Part shown: one piece after another, positions 1 through 11,669 of the stretch
Layout: each line of letters begins with the position of its first letter
Numbering within the stretch: the stretch's first letter is position 1
Assembly (NCBI GenBank): GCA_951217055.1
Contig: OX578279.1
Coordinates: 71,955,131-72,019,130, forward strand
Direction: 5' to 3'
DNA from: Gerris lacustris
Taxonomy: Eukaryota > Arthropoda > Insecta > Hemiptera > Gerridae
DNA length: 64,000 nucleotides
Made by a program: the position numbers and the translations under genes
The notes under the pieces: generated by a model
What the model saw: the letters and a program-made list of their open reading frames with translations, nothing else
What the model was told of the DNA's origin: nothing
Database searches by the model: none

Positions 1-330
1 CAAATTTGTGATAGATAAACATTGAATGACAGCAAAACAGGAAATATCGATTATATTATTTATCGATTATATTATTTCAAATATATCGATGACACGCTTT
101 AGATTTGGTGTTGGGGAGATCCGTTGTACAAAGATTTATCCTTTTATAGGTTTAATCAGCTCTCTAGATGGTTGTCATTTATGTGAAGTAAATAAATTCG
201 GAACTATTTTTTTTCTCACTAACATTATATATTATATAACAATAACAATTATATTATCAACACTACATACTATTCAACAGAAAATTTAAAAACGTAGTAT
301 ATAAAAAGTTCTTTTTATCTTGAAATTATC
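1..330 (+). repeat. Family A repeat, copy 1 (cut by window edge)
   Basis: Matches 54152-54453 closely in the same orientation and the reverse complement of 2506-2850. The copy runs in from before base 1 and ends near the shared right terminus, just after an AAAAACGTAGTA motif. With copy 2 in opposite orientation it forms an inverted pair around about 2.2 kb. The small reading frame inside it (26-289) is not conserved in the other copies and is not treated as a gene. Confidence 0.85.
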
Positions 331-746
331 TTTGATAAAGTAGTTAAGGGTTTCAGAATCCAAAACGAAACTCTGTAGGTGTAACATATTTATGGATTTT
401 TAAGTCTTTCTTCGTGGAAAATAGCAAGTACGCAATTTGAATTTAGTTTATTTAGCCGGAATAAAGAGTATCAGTGGTCTACCAGAATTCCAAAGGGAAC
501 AACCGACAATATAGAAGGAGTCCAACCGTTTTTATTGCCCATTTTCTTTCCCTGCTCACCGCCTCTACGACCCCATGTAATGGTGCCAGACTAGAATGGA
601 CCCTAACTATTTGTCTTGCTTGCTTAACTATTTGTCTAGCTTAGTTCTTAGTTCAAATAGAAAAAAGTTCAATGTTTAAAATAGAAAAAAAAATGACTTA
701 AGGAAGTACATATAATAATGTTTCTAAAATGATTAAAAAATAATAT
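331..746. other. No recognisable feature
   Basis: AT-rich DNA with A and T runs. No coding, RNA or repeat signal was recognised here. Confidence 0.5.
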
Positions 747-754
747 GAATATAT

Positions 755-982
755 GGCTATTCTTTAGATAGTTACTCCCCTTATAAAAAAAAAACAGAGG
801 GAAGTAACAATCCAAAGAAGGTGTGGGAATGTTCTTCTTTAGACTGTTACCTTATAAAAACAGAAGTGATTCCTTTGTCCCAAAGTACATTGGACTTAAC
901 ATCCCTTCGTCTTAATAGTTATTAAGTCAAAGTCATTTATGTTCTAAAACAACATAGGGGAGTAACAATCTAAGGAAGTACC
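755..982 (-). mobile_element. Family D hAT-type miniature element, one-unit form
   Basis: A 228-bp element flanked by an exact 8-bp duplication GAATATAT (747-754 and 983-990). Its ends are inverted and resemble GGCACTTCTTTAGATTG, as in the other D copies. The inside carries one copy of the roughly 166-bp unit that is tandemly amplified at 55.8-56.8 kb. The 8-bp duplication is typical of the hAT superfamily. It has no coding capacity and must have been moved by a transposase made elsewhere. Confidence 0.85.
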
Positions 983-990
983 GAATATAT

Positions 991-1522
991 CGATGGCTAA
1001 TAAGTGATACCTCGTAACTACCAAAATGGTGATTTTGAGATTTTCATTATATTGGCCTTGGGAGGCTTGTCTGCAAGTACAGGCGAGATCTCGTAAGTGA
1101 AAAAAAATTCCTTCACATAGAAAATGGGCAGTCGAAACATCTTATATCAGATTCGCAAACTATTTGTTGTATGATAGCTTCTAACTACGATACACAGTGA
1201 CTCGTATGTGTTTCTGGCGTATGTGTTTTGGTGAAGGTTAGTAGTGACACCTCATAACTGAGCTGCTAATTCGTATGTGAGACCTCGTATGTGTTCACTT
1301 TATTAAAGAAGTGACATAGTGAGAACGCGTAACTATACATTATTTTATGAACTGTTATAATTTGACTGTTACTAATGTTTCAGAATGGTTACATGTTATT
1401 CAAATTTATAAAACACATAAAAAACGTAGTCAGTTAAAGTAAATTTATTTTTTTAAATAGTTTTTTGTTCCTCCTGTTAACCTGACATTTTGAAAAAACG
1501 AGGTATCACTTATTAGCCATCG
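991..1522. mobile_element. Inverted-repeat element with perfect 25-bp ends
   Basis: The ends 991-1015 and 1498-1522 are perfect inverted repeats starting CGATGGCTAATAAGTG. The inside holds several degenerate sub-repeats resembling cctcgtaact and cctcgtatgtg, as seen in subterminal regions of miniature elements. No clear target duplication was found. It starts directly after the right-hand duplication of the preceding D element. No coding capacity. Confidence 0.7.
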
Positions 1523-1573
1523 ACTTTCGGAGATCAGGTGCCTTACAGACGGACAGACAAGCAAAATAATGTT

Positions 1574-1680
1574 TAAGGGTCCTCGTTACAGAAACACAGG
1601 CAAGCGGAGAAATGTGTAAGGGTCCTCGTTACAGACAGACAGAAAAGCGCAGGAATGTATAAGGGTCCTCGTTATTTGGC
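1574..1680. repeat. 43-bp tandem repeat, about 2.5 units
   Basis: The motif taagggtcctcgtta begins at 1574, 1617 and 1660, a strict 43-bp period. Divergence between units is moderate. Confidence 0.8.
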
Positions 1681-2505
1681 AACGGACACTAAAAAACATA
1701 ACTTTTAAAAATTCAATTTTTTTCATAGTGTAGGAATAGGGATACAACTTTCAGAGGTTAAAAAAAAATAAAGATAAACGAAACCCTCTTGATTTTATCC
1801 CACCCTATGTAAATACCGGCCTTTAACCAGCTATATAAAAATCTCCTAACTTTACTTTTTCTTCATTGTTTTTATTTTAGCCTCCATTTGTACAAGGCAA
1901 AATTATACTATTAAAATTGTAAAATCCTTCTCGTCTTTTTAGAGTTGAGATTGGTAAGGATTCGGTCATATCCCCAGGTTTAATATTTATTTCTGGTTTC
2001 TTGTCGGACTTTATCCTTTTTTTTTTTCGTTTAGTTGAGATATATTTTTTTTTTTCAACTCTCTTTTCTCATCCTCTTCCTTTTCTAGATATAGGAAATG
2101 GGAATACACGAGTATATTTTATTTGGATTGGCCTTCCACCCCCTATCCTTTTTCGCCTATAATAGAAAGTATAAATATCGTATCAAATGTCAAAAGTTTT
2201 GACAGTAAACCCTAACCCCCTTCGCAAGCTTCGAATTTCCTGCGATGGAAATTATGAACTTTTTTTTTTTGCCCCTGCTCATATTTTATCCTGCGGAATA
2301 ATAAATATGTATTACGAAAAATGTTGAAATATAATCTCTTTTTTTAAAAATATCGATGTTGCTCTTTCAAATCGTTTTTCCCTTAAATATAATTGAAATG
2401 GTAAAATATTGATAAATAAGGATAACCAATATAAATATTTATAGGGATAAAAAATTAAAAATTCAATGTGGAAAATGTAATGAATAAAATAAAATATAAA
2501 TTTTC
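1681..2505. other. No recognisable feature
   Basis: AT-rich with T runs near 2017-2056 and 2261-2270. No gene or dispersed repeat recognised. Confidence 0.45.
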
Positions 2506-3153
2506 GATAATTTCAAGATAAAAAGAACTTTTTACATACTACGTTTTTAAATTTTCTGTTGAATCGTATGTAATGTTGATATTATAATTGTTATTGTTGT
2601 AGAATATATAATGTTAGTAAAAAAAAAATAATAATAATAATAATTCCGAATTTATTTACTTCACATAAATGATAACCATCTATAGAGAGCTGATCTTAAA
2701 CCTATAAAAGGACAAATCTTTGTACAACGGATCTCCCCAACACCAAATCTAAACCGTGCCATCGATATATTTGAAATAATATAGTCGATAAATTATATAA
2801 TCGATATATTTCCTGTTTTGCTGTCATTCAATGTTTTTCTCTTATTTATAAAAATCACAAATTTGAAACACGTCAAAATGAAGATTGAAAATATGGGATA
2901 TGGCAAAACAAATAAAATAACTTGCGGATTTTTTCCGAACTAACTTTTCGTACAGCAAAATTTGCTGAAAACCAATTAAATTCTGCTGAAAGATGGCTAA
3001 AAGTATTAAAATAATGCATTGTCATCGTGTTCTGAGCTATGCTAAAAGTTTCAAATGTCTAGCTATTCGGGAAGTTAGTTAGAAATCGATTGCCAGATTT
3101 GTACCGGACAAACAAACAAACAAACAAGATAGCAAGCTAATAAAAACGTAGTA
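2506..3153 (-). repeat. Family A repeat, copy 2 (full length)
   Basis: Reverse complement of 53853-54453, about 600-650 bp. Both termini carry an inverted TACTACGTTTTTA / TAAAAACGTAGTA motif, so it is probably a non-autonomous DNA element. It includes an (ACAA)n run at 3110-3127 that copy 3 also has. No coding capacity. Confidence 0.85.
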
Positions 3154-3716
3154 AAATAAAAAAAAAATGCGAAGATTTTGATAAACAATAACGATTTAAG
3201 TAGTGAATAAATAATAAATTTAATATTTAAGTAAAGTGGCCGGATAACCCCCGTCCTGTAATAACCCTGGCAGTTGAGCGGGACTAACCCCCCCCCCCCC
3301 CCCCAAAAAAAACGATTTTGTTGTGAGATATTCTGAGGGGTTTATGCTCAATACGACAAATATTTCAGAGGTTGTCAGAGTTATACATGAATTTAATTCC
3401 CAAATACCTAATTATAATTTGATTTAATTTAAAACTTATAATAGACGTGTAAATGTAAATTAGGAGAAGGTTTACTAAACCTTGTTTACATCCGCATGTG
3501 AGGTGTTACTGCTTCGAATATTATTTTAAAGTCCCCCCCCCCCCCCGGAGGGGGAAAAATATTAACTTATTCCATTTAGAGTTTATATAAATATGAAAAC
3601 TCCATATTTGACGGAGAGTTAAACAAAATATATGTAACCTCATACATGAATACATTATTGTTTGACTTTATTTCTCTTTGTTTTCGTTCTATTACATATT
3701 TCTTTGCTTAGCTTTC
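3154..3716. other. Poly-C tracts in AT-rich DNA
   Basis: Two long C runs, 17 bases (3288-3304) and 14 bases (3533-3546), which could form G-quadruplexes on the minus strand. No gene recognised. Confidence 0.6.
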
Positions 3717-4447
3717 ATTTTTAGCGTCCGTAGGCAAAACCAAGGGCCCTTATATTTTCCTGCGTGTGTCTGTCCGTCCGTCCTCTCGCGTGCTCTCACG
3801 GCTACATCTTTCGTCCGATCACTTTGAAATTTGGCATGCATGTGTCTTGTACCTGCCCATATATTTTAAAAATATAGCGACTTAAAAAAAATATTTTTCA
3901 AAAAAATAGGGGTAAAAAAACTTAACGGTTAACATTTTTTTAATTTTTTTCGACACCGTGAGGGGTATCATATGAAAGGGTACGTCGAGCTGATTACAAA
4001 AATATATAATTCTCTGTTTATAACTTTGATAGGGCGAGCGTAGGCGAGTTTGAAGTGGGTTTGAAACGTGTCCCCCCCCCCCCCTCTATCTCGCTCATGT
4101 GAAGTGCAAAAAATCTGAAAAAAATCCTGAACATTCTTCGACCAAAAGTAAAGATACCACTTTGTGGAAATTTCGAAAAAAATATTATTTTATTTTTTAT
4201 TGACAAAATACGTTTTTTTTTATAATTATGGTCTTTTCGATGTATTTATATGGTTGTAGTCCGGTTCAGTGGCAAAAAATACTTTATCAGAGTGTGTTTT
4301 GAGAATATCAGACCCTTAGAATGGTTCAAAGTAAGCTTTTTAGCATTTTAAAAAAACACTGTTTATACACTTTACAGTTAAACACTATATAGTGTGGCCT
4401 ACGGACCCTCGCTGTGTGCTGACTAGCACACACTTGACCTGTTTATT
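3717..4447 (+). repeat. Family C repeat, copy 1
   Basis: About 730 bp, matched almost base for base by 50280-51016 and 61623-62344. The left end carries GTCCGTAGGC and the right end the inverted GCCTACGGAC. Beyond that come a short hairpin, GTGTGCT-gact-AGCACAC, and the shared tail CTTGACCTGTTTATT. It contains an internal poly-C tract (4070-4084). No open frame is shared among the copies. The mobility class is not clear. Confidence 0.85.
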
Positions 4448-4989
4448 AAAAATAATATGAAATGGATCTGAGAATAAACTTTTTGACAGTTCTTCAACTG
4501 GGGGAAAAATACAAGTAGGGAAAAAATATTTAATTTAAAGTTAAAAAAAATACGAATATAAATAATATAAAATAGTTTTTTAATAGAGATACTGTAGTCG
4601 AAGCAATAAAATATTTGAATTAAGTAGACATACAACGTAATTTATTATAATTTTTAATTCAGTAGAAAGTGAAAGTACACCTACACATAATAAGTTTTCT
4701 TGTATCGTATCAGGGTCTATCTTCGTGGCCGCCTACCTGCGGGTGGCGCTATCCACCTCCGCAATGAAATGTATACCTTTACTTCTTGCAACTTGATTAT
4801 AACTTGCAATGAAAATAATTTTAAGTAGTCAAATATGAAATAGAGAATCTCATTTTAATATAGTTACTAAATATTTTTTGTCATCATCCTTTGAAACGAG
4901 AGGTCAGGATTTTACTTCTAGGAGGTCGGGCAGCTAGGAAAACTAAAATGTCACTGGGTCCAACCCTTCTTATAGGCCTAGAGGCTTTA
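4448..4989. other. No recognisable feature
   Basis: Mostly AT-rich, with one less AT-rich patch near 4715-4770. No gene, RNA or repeat match within the window was recognised. Confidence 0.4.
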
Positions 4990-5465
4990 TTTTATATCTC
5001 CAGAAGGGAGAAAAAGTTATGATTTTGGATTAGTTTAGGGGGACTAAAGTAAATAATTTCTTCCCTGAACTCAAAAAGTAGGGAGAAAAAGTAAAAGTAG
5101 GGCAAAAAAGTAAAGTAGAGCGAAAAAGTAAGGATTGCCAACTTAATTATTTTATAAATAGTAGAGAATGAATGGCTAATGTAGTGAAGTTGCTGAAATC
5201 AGGTTGGCGACACTGCTTTTTTGACCTTGTTTATCATTGTTTAAACCCGCATCTAAATAACCTCTAATTATCTATAACTAAATAACTCGCAAATTATCTT
5301 CCTTGGCTGCGGCTCGGGAGCTAATTAACGTTATTCTCTCGGCTTCGCCTCGGGATTTAGGGACCATGGTTCCTCCGGTTTCGCTTCAAGAACCAATTTA
5401 TTCGCTGAGGGAATAATGGCTTACTTTACTCCCTAGGTGCATAAATAACTATTTGGTCTTTTGTG
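4990..5465 (+). repeat. Family L repeat, copy 1
   Basis: The reverse complement recurs at 13986-14830. It contains shared phrases such as atgaatggctaatgtagtg and GC-rich mini-palindromes near 5305-5400 (for example ctcggcttcgcctcggga). This copy lacks the hairpin insertion seen in copy 2. No coding capacity. Confidence 0.8.
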
Positions 5466-5504
5466 AAATCGTATTATAATATTGCGAGCCGTTCAGACCG
5501 TAGC

Positions 5505-5705
5505 AAAAGGCTTAATTTTATTTTTATAAATAAAGTAAAATTAAGTTATCTATTTAGATAAGTTATTACCTATATCTATTTGAAGACCAACAAATCAAAA
5601 CAAACATTTATTTTTATTGGAACTTAAATGTGGTTGCCTAAGCTTGGGAATAACAAAACATTTCGAGGTGCGTCGTGGGACACTACTCGACTATATAAAT
5701 GATAG
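5505..5705 (+). repeat. Family M repeat, copy 1
   Basis: About 200 bp with the core accaacaaatcaaaacaaa and tggttgcct. Related copies are at 10335-10515, 43378-43590 and 56865-57050 (reversed). Non-coding; class unknown. Confidence 0.75.
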
Positions 5706-6235
5706 CGGCTTAACTGCTTATTCTTGTTATTCAAATCTGTGAACAAAACTAAAAGTAGACTTACGTTCAGGAATGTTATCTTTAACGTTATTGGTAGTTC
5801 TCTTTAAAAATGTTTTTTATTTTGAGTGATTGATTGTTTTAGTCATTTGTGTGCATTATTATTTGTTGAGACAAGTAAATATTGTTGCTTTAAGTCATTT
5901 TTTTTTAAAGCAAATTATACAACGATTTACGCTCGATAAAATTACCATTAGGTTGAGTGTTACTCAAAGTGTTATTAAGTCGTAATGAAATGAGAAAATC
6001 CTTTTTTTACTATTAAATAAACACGGGTAAATAAAAAAAAATAAAAAAATGAAAAATGATGTCAACTCTAATTCCTTAAACCTTAGCATGCACTCAGACG
6101 TATTGATTTTGTTATTTTCAGTAATCAAATGCCCACCTCTAACTATGTATTTAATAGTTTCACGCGATTACTGTTTGTTTACCTGATTCTAGTTTATTTT
6201 GTTTTGAATGGAATAAACCTTTACGCCTCGTCCAG

Positions 6236-6376
6236 CCTGCCGAACCGAACAGAGGAAACAAGCCGAGCATTGGATGGGTCTCTGCGCATGCCCAGTCTAA
6301 AGTACGCCTGCAAATCTTACACTGGACATGCGCAGAGACCCAATGCTAGGCTCGTTTCCTCTATTCGGTCTTCTGG
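6236..6376. mobile_element. Hairpin (foldback) element
   Basis: Two arms of about 50 bp are inverted around a centre near 6305: one contains gggtctctgcgcatgccc and the other its near reverse complement gacatgcgcagagaccc. The ends are gaacagaggaaacaagcc and the matching ggctcgtttcctctattc. GC content is well above the surroundings. The 88-residue frame crossing it is a by-product of the palindrome. Confidence 0.75.
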
Positions 6377-6632
6377 AGGCTTCAGAGAGAATTAATAGTA
6401 TATTATGTTACAAGGCTGTGAAGTGAGTTTTTTCTTTACCGCGGCAATTACATTTACTGTCGAGCGAAGCGAGACAGTAAATATTGCCAAAGTAAAAAAA
6501 AAAACACTTCAAAGTCGCGTAGCATATGCTATTTTTTCCGAGGTAGCAGACAATGAAAAAACAATAAATATTAATCACTAATCAATATATAATAATAACA
6601 AATATTAGTACATACTTAAGACTTAAAAAAAG

Positions 6633-6935
6633 AAACCTTAAAATGAGGTTACACTATAAGAAAAGATAAATAAAACGCATTGACATCTAGCGGATTTTTA
6701 TCGTACTAGAAGCATTTCTACAAAGACTGCAGCGGTACTAACGGAAGTTTTGACAACTACCCGCCGTAAAGAAAAAATCTTTTAGTGCCTAGGACGTAAA
6801 AGATTTTTTCTTTACAGCTAGGAGTAATGAAAATATTTTTTAAGTCCACGTAATGAAAAAATGGATTTTAGCTATGTTTTTTAGGCTCTAAAGTTACTAT
6901 TTCACAGCCTACCACGGAAATTTTTTTTTTTTAAT
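6633..6935 (+). repeat. Family K repeat, copy 1
   Basis: The reverse complement is at 63705-64000 with high identity. It contains a near-perfect internal palindrome at about 6770-6820 (gtaaagaaaaaatctttta and its mirror). Upstream, 6405-6500 holds another short palindrome around ttactgtcgagcgaagcgag that may belong to the same element. Non-coding. Confidence 0.8.
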
Positions 6936-7614
6936 CTTTAGCGATTGAATCAGAGAGAAGGTAAGGAATAAATTGTTAAAAAAATTGCCATTTTCATTTT
7001 TTGAATTTAACTTCATAAATTGTGTAAGACTGACAATTAGACAATGCATAACAAATTTTTCGTTATTTTGATTTTTGGAAATAATATTTAAAATCTTAAT
7101 AAAAACATATTATAATATAATTAATACATATCACTTGTCTAACCTCGTAAATGATATTCTTTTTTTTTTTAGTAAAACGGTCCATTTATTAGTAAAAACT
7201 AGCAAAACAGTTAGTGAGTTCTTTTTTTGTATTCCTATTTAACTTTGTCTTTCTTTTTGTTAAAAGCGGGTTTTTATAAAATATACAGTTTTTTTTTTAA
7301 AAGCGCTTCTTTATTTCCATGTCTGTTTCTATTTGCTCCACTGCTCCGCTCTTCAGATTATAGAATTAAAGTTTATACAACTAGATAAAAGAAGAGAAAT
7401 AATAATAATAATAAAAAAAATAATAATAAAATAAAGAAATAGAATAAATTTTCACAATGAGTGCTCGCACCAAAAAGAAGAAACAAATTCAACAATTATT
7501 TTATGTACCATAGCCAAGACATGAAAATGTCAATAAGAATAATAGGTATATAATAAAAATAATGTAGGAACAGATACAAATATATTATAATTAAACAATT
7601 TAAATATTATATAA
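6936..7614. other. AT-rich, low-complexity spacer
   Basis: T runs and an (AAT)n stretch near 7400-7435. No gene or dispersed repeat recognised. Confidence 0.5.
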
Positions 7615-7620
7615 ACACAG

Positions 7621-7810
7621 GAGGGAAACAAGCAGAGGCGAAGTAAAGGTTTCATACAGGTTTTAAAGCGGCGCAGCAAAAGCGTTGGCATAGATGAATT
7701 CCTTCAGGCCTATGCAATTAAGTATCCGCCAGCTGTGAACCCAACTTTATTCAACTATAACCTTGCGGCACAAGAATGTTCACGATATTTTGCTTCTAGT
7801 GTCGATTTAG
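7621..7810 (+). CDS. Possible isolated coding exon, unknown protein
   Basis: An open frame of 63 codons plus one base lies between an AG at 7619-7620 and a TAG|GTTTGT donor-like site at 7810/7811. The frame opens after a stop at 7612-7614 and has no ATG near its start, so it would be an internal exon. The reading includes FLQAYAIKYPPAVNPTLFNY. GC content is clearly higher than the flanks. No family is recognised. It could be an exon of a host gene, or a captured or decayed transposon coding segment. There is no polypyrimidine tract before the acceptor, which weakens the case. Confidence 0.35.
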
Positions 7811-8664
7811 GTTTGTTTACGTATTTTATTCTTATCATAACATAAATATTGACAAACAAAAATTGTATTTTTTGTTTTTGACTAACGCGTGGTTAATTTT
7901 AATATATATGTATCCTACATTTATAAGGTAGACGTATATTTATGCTTAAGGTTGGGTAAAATGTGTCAATTTCTCGTTAGCCTTAGGTCGATATGTTGAT
8001 ACCAGTGAAAGCATAGCTTGTGATTACATGGTCCAGGCACGACAAGCCGACCTCTGCGTGACTACCTTATCAACTAATTTGATTAAGTAACCTAATCTAC
8101 TGTAGTAACATGTTGTGTTGACAGCATTGTACAAGCTTACAACTTAGAACTATGGGACACCTCTTAAACTTCCCTCTGTAATTTTAGACCATTATAATTT
8201 TACAGCAAAGGCTTGATTATAAAGTACAAAACTCTGAGGTACGTAAAATTTAAAGGGATGGGATTAGTTTAAAAATAAAAATAAATAAACATATATAAGA
8301 TTAGTCTTTGGGTTATTTTTAGGGTTTTTTGGTAGAACCGAGAGCCCTTACATTCCAGCATTTGCGTTTGTCTGTCTGTCGTCTGTCAGTATGTCGTTAA
8401 TGCATCTGTATCTCCGAATGTACTCAACGCAAACATTTAAAACTTTAGAGTTATGTTTATGTAATAACCCTAACACAGGAACAATATAGAACAGGAACAA
8501 CATAGGACAGAAACAATATAGGAGAGCTCCAAAAAATTATCCCTCATGAATGCGCTGTCCTTTTAAGAATTGCGTTTTTTTTTTAATTTGATTGTTAGTT
8601 AATAATTAGCCCATTGATATTCCCTTATTAATTTCAACCTTCTTCACCCATTGTTTCCATCCAC
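7811..8664. other. Mostly featureless; small tandem repeat
   Basis: At 8474-8525 a roughly 17-bp motif, acaggaacaatatag, repeats about three times. Near 8350-8410 a phrase rich in gtctgtctgtc resembles parts of other insect-type repeats. No gene recognised. Confidence 0.45.
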
Positions 8665-8896
8665 GGTACTTCTTTAGTCTGTTACTCCTCTATGATTTTT
8701 TAGAATATTAAACGACTTTGACTAAATAAATATTAAGACAAAGCGATGTTAAGTCCAATGTACTTTCGGACAAAGGAATATTAAACTTCTGTTTTAATAA
8801 AGGGAGTAACAGTCTAAAGAAAAACATTGCGTACATCTTCTTTAGACTGTTACTCCCCTTTTTTTTATAAGGGGAGTAACAATCTATAGCAGTGCC
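8665..8896 (+). mobile_element. Family D miniature element, one-unit form
   Basis: 232 bp, close to the expected 67 + 166. It has inverted ends ggtacttctttagtctg / ggcactgctatagattg and an internal back-to-back palindrome at the unit junction (about 8800-8860). No exact 8-bp duplication is left at the flanks. Non-coding. Confidence 0.8.
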
Positions 8897-9551
8897 CCTT
8901 CGTGTGCATAAATTATTTTTGATTATCAACTAATTTGTTCAAAAGTACTAATCTGAGTTTTATGATATTTGGATGGTTTGTCAAAAGTAGCGTATATTAT
9001 GGCCCCATATAAATTTTAACCGTTTTAGCAATCACATATAATATTATTTAAAAATACGTGTAACTCCAAATCTCTTATAACCATTCGTCCAATAATAGGA
9101 CACAAGGAAGTTACGTGCCACAGTAATTTGCCAAAAAAAAGAAGTTATTTTTTTGTCAAAAAACTTTTCTTAAGGAATTTTTCATAAGTCGTCTGTTTTA
9201 AAAAGAATTATCTTCCTCACTCCTTCTTTTTGTCATTTCGTTTGGATGATAACAATTCTTTTAAAGACTTTTCTTCAGGTCATTACAATAGACTCTTCAA
9301 AAGTTATAGCGTAAACACACTTTTAAATGACTGCCATATTTGAAACGGCTGGGCAACGAATGCTGGATAACGAATCCGGCAGATTTGATCAATTTTCCTA
9401 TAAACCCTTTGTGCGTACTGACAGCACATACTTAGCAATTTTATTTATTATATTTTTGATGAATTTAGTATATTCCATATTCTCTATAATTTAAAAATGC
9501 CGCGATTCCACTGATTGTCATGTTTTAGCATTTGCACAATTACTGTAAGTT
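8897..9551. other. No recognisable feature
   Basis: AT-rich spacer. Nothing recognised. Confidence 0.4.
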
Positions 9552-9773
9552 GGTACTTCTTAAGATTGTTACTCCCTATGTTTTTTTTTTTTGTTTTTTT
9601 GAGTATTGACTAAATAACTATTAAGTCAAAGGGATGTTTAGTTTAATGTACTTTGGGACAAAGGAATATCACACTTCCTTCTTTATAAGGGAAGTAACCG
9701 TGTGTAGAATAACATTCCGTCTTCTTTAAATTGTTCCTCTCTTATGTTTTTCTATGTGGGGAGTAACAAGTAC
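9552..9773 (+). mobile_element. Family D miniature element, one-unit form
   Basis: Same layout as the other D copies, with a partly deleted right end. TACTGTAA occurs on both sides (9541-9548 and 9774-9781) and is probably the 8-bp target duplication, offset by three bases on the left. Confidence 0.75.
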
Positions 9774-10334
9774 TACTGTAATGATAGGAATAGACCTTTT
9801 AGTCTATTCTATTTGGTCTATTCTTCCTGGATTGAACTCTAGTATAATAATCAATAGTTTTAATATTCGTACAATTGTCGACTGCATCCTTTTGATTATA
9901 CATTCCTATTGTATGAGTATTGATTATAATTTATCATTCCCTTTATTTTTGATTTGGTGCAGGACATTGTGGGTCGTGGTTATATATAGGTGCGTTTGCG
10001 TTAGAGATCTATAAATAAGGGGTTTTAACCTTATTTTCTTGTAATTATTTTCCATTTGGTTGTTGAAACACAATTGGTTTTCCTTTATTTATCCAGTTAC
10101 TTCCTTTCTTTTTATGCAGTAGAGAAATTGGAATGAAAAAAAAAAATCTCTTTCCCGATACTCTCTCACAAACACTCAGCCCACACACGGTACACTAATT
10201 GCACTTTTATTGCTCGATAATTCTAAATTTGTAATTTTGTCTGTTCTTTTTCGTTATCTTCCGTACTCCGATTCGCGATTGAAAAATTCGATTTAATAGA
10301 TTAACAGACAATATCAAATCGAAATAACCGAATC
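9774..10334. other. No recognisable feature
   Basis: AT-rich. An 86-residue frame (9754-10014) shows no recognisable domain and overlaps the edge of the D element, so it is not called as a gene. Confidence 0.4.
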
Positions 10335-10515
10335 AAGCCCGTCGCGACGGGCTTAATTTTATATTTAGAAAAAATATTAAAATTAAGTAAATTCATTTAG
10401 ATATATATTTAGTTAAGTTATTATATCTTTTTGTAGACCAACAAATCAAAACAAAATTTTATTTCTATTAGAATAAATTTGGTTGCCTTAGCTTAGAAAT
10501 AGCAAAGCATTTCGA
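10335..10515 (+). repeat. Family M repeat, copy 2
   Basis: Aligns with 5505-5705 over aagcccgtcg...gcttaattttatattt and the accaacaaatcaaaaca core. Immediately upstream, GCCCGTCGCGACGGGC forms a small perfect palindrome (10337-10352). Confidence 0.7.
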
Positions 10516-11667
10516 AATATGTATGTCAAAAGTACAAAATACGTTACATGAAAATGTTGCTCACCGGTTGAAGACTCGTCGGCGTAGCATGGTGCAGAAA
10601 AGACGTCTTCTTATTTTTTTGGATCAGGTAATCCAAATATAACACGAAGAAATAATGACACGAAATTTTAATGACTAAAATTAAACGTTAAAAGAACTTC
10701 CGTATAAATAAAGAAGGCGGTACGATGATAAACGGACAAGATTTGTAAGTCTACAATCCTCGGGAAAGGAACAAATGAGAGTTGTGAGTCGCACCGGCAA
10801 TCAGCGTTAACCATGCCCACTGGTTACCGGTGACTAATTATGAAGATAGTTTAGTGAGAAAGAAAAGAATAGTAGAGGTTGAACTTAGATCAAACAGTAT
10901 TGCCTGTGGATAACTTTGGTAAGTAAAAAGTGGACTGTAGGTTTTAAAGTTGTATACATGTATTTAAAATAAAGTACATAAACTCCACGGCCGGACTAAA
11001 GTAGAACGCGGTGCGGTAAAGGCATGTGAACTTCACAGACCCGTAATTCATACTCGACTGAGATTCTATAAGTACAGTGTGAAGTGAGTCCGGTAGGGAA
11101 AAGAGGTGGGGACACAATATTTTACGTAGTAAGTTCCGCGAGATTGCGCTTAAATGCAGTACTGAACATTGCCTATATTTCAGTGCTGACTTTGATATTT
11201 TCATAGGTACTTAGATATTTTTGTCAATTATTCTGATAAATAGAAGCCTGACGTGAGTACTGTTTTCTGTATGACTAGAATTTATAGCGAGACAGGAATT
11301 ATTTTAATATAACATAATAATAATTTGCTGAAATAGCTAATTTTTAAAAAACCCAGAATGTACCAAAGATATATTAAGGCTGGCCTGAATGTCGCGTGAT
11401 AACACGAAACTGGTTGTGGAGATTAAGGCGGCTTTTACAACGTAAAAATAAAAGGACAGAAGACCACCAACAAAAGGCAGGAGACATATCTCTTCACTAA
11501 ATCGATTCATTACATTATTATTATAAACTTATATTGTTTTCACACTAAGGACTCACACCTTGCCAGAGGGAAAGTCTTGTCATCTGTATTTTCGATGTGA
11601 AAACCGCCTATGTAGAAGTGTTCTGAGAACAATAAGAAATCTAAGGTATTTAGTGCTTATAAAAACA
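10516..11667. other. No recognisable feature
   Basis: Unique-looking sequence, less AT-rich around 10740-11160. Short frames exist, including one on the minus strand at 10944-11204, but none shows a domain or convincing splice structure. Confidence 0.4.
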
Positions 11668-11669
11668 TA

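Noticed and set aside
6129..6395. 88-codon frame
   Set aside because: Runs through a hairpin element; open because of the palindrome, with no recognised domain.
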